From Heliocidaris erythrogramma (Eukaryota; Echinodermata; Echinoidea; Camarodonta; Echinometridae), in assembly GCA_025617745.1 (NCBI GenBank), contig CM046853.1, forward strand, positions 18,515,036 through 18,579,035: a DNA stretch of 64,000 nucleotides, in the 5' to 3' direction. The notes under the pieces are model-generated. The model ran no database searches and was not told the origin of the DNA. It worked only from the letters and a program-made list of their open reading frames with translations. The translations under genes and the position numbers were made by a program. Positions within the stretch are counted from its first letter, which is position 1, and each line of letters opens with the position of its first letter. This document shows positions 63,682-64,000 of this stretch, piece after piece.

Positions 63682-64000
63682 TATATTTTATTCAACAAAT
63701 TACGCTTTGCATGCTTGGTATGACAAATTCACTAGACAAATACAGCATATTTATGTATGACCTTTTGGTTTAGTTAGTTCTACTCAGTTTTCGTTTAATT
63801 TTAGGGAAGGATGATAGACGTAGCCTTATTGTTTAAAACCCAGTTTCATGTAGTGAAAATAACATATTGAAGATTATTTAGGAAATGCCACCATCAGTAG
63901 GATGATAATTGTTTTTAAATGAAGAACATTAAATGAAGATGGAGAAAATTGATACAGTCACTGAAAGTGAAATTATTCCTTCAAAGCTAGGTCTGCGGTA
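63682..64000. other. Window end, nothing recognised
   Basis: AT-rich intronic DNA downstream of the Tc1-like element, with no exon or repeat seen. Confidence 0.5.

Overview
The window is eukaryotic, intron-rich and AT-rich. It looks like part of a marine invertebrate deuterostome genome, most likely an echinoderm. That guess rests on the style of the dispersed repeats (foldbacks with GGTGTTTCATAAAGCTGTTCG ends, GGCGTAGCCAGSGGGG-type ends, tRNA-derived SINEs, CR1-like LINE tails, Penelope-like and Tc1-like debris) and on the absence of any bacterial gene organisation. Species cannot be read from the sequence.

One plus-strand gene can be supported across nearly the whole window. A TATA-like box (1549) and a signal-peptide exon (1732-1816) are followed by a Kazal exon (19644-19835), a three-exon module, a second Kazal exon (31474-31629), and then a run of copies of one extracellular module of about 140 residues. 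I do not recognise this module as a named domain. Its hallmarks are an I-x-G-x-x-L-W-R/K-x-G-x-F/Y-x-S block and a G-C-x6-C-x-E-F-x-K-G-D-x-P-x-P-x-F block, with two further Cys near the C-terminus. Ten copies are visible. Modules 1-7 lie in 13 exons plus the signal and Kazal 1 exons' lead-in, ending at a stop (52865-52867) with AATAAA 27 nt later. The 15 exons to that stop join in one open frame of 1222 codons with compatible phases at every junction. Modules 8-10 (55031-62637) form a diverged subfamily of two-exon units that runs off the window. A phase-compatible donor inside exon 15 (after 52847) suggests that they belong to the same gene through alternative splicing, but a separate gene with an unseen start is not excluded.

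Layout: 1-1731 flank and promoter. 1.8-19.6 kb is intron 1, full of SINEs, small foldback transposons, a degenerate CR1-like LINE and a 1.74-kb hAT-like element that abuts the Kazal 1 exon. 19.6-36.3 kb holds Kazal 1 through the first half of module 5. 36.3-46.4 kb is a 10-kb intron splitting module 5; it holds a nested foldback, a ten-unit satellite of about 220 bp and a long ATC microsatellite. 46.4-52.9 kb holds the second half of module 5 and modules 6 and 7, with a tRNA-bearing inverted repeat and a Penelope-like fragment in one intron. 55-62.6 kb holds modules 8-10, and 62.9-63.7 kb an internally deleted Tc1-like element.

The predicted product is a secreted multidomain protein: signal peptide, Kazal, two furin-type sites, module, Kazal, then a tandem module array with a Pro/Arg-rich and later a Gly/Asn-rich spacer. 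No function beyond secretion and possible protease inhibition by the Kazal domains can be stated.
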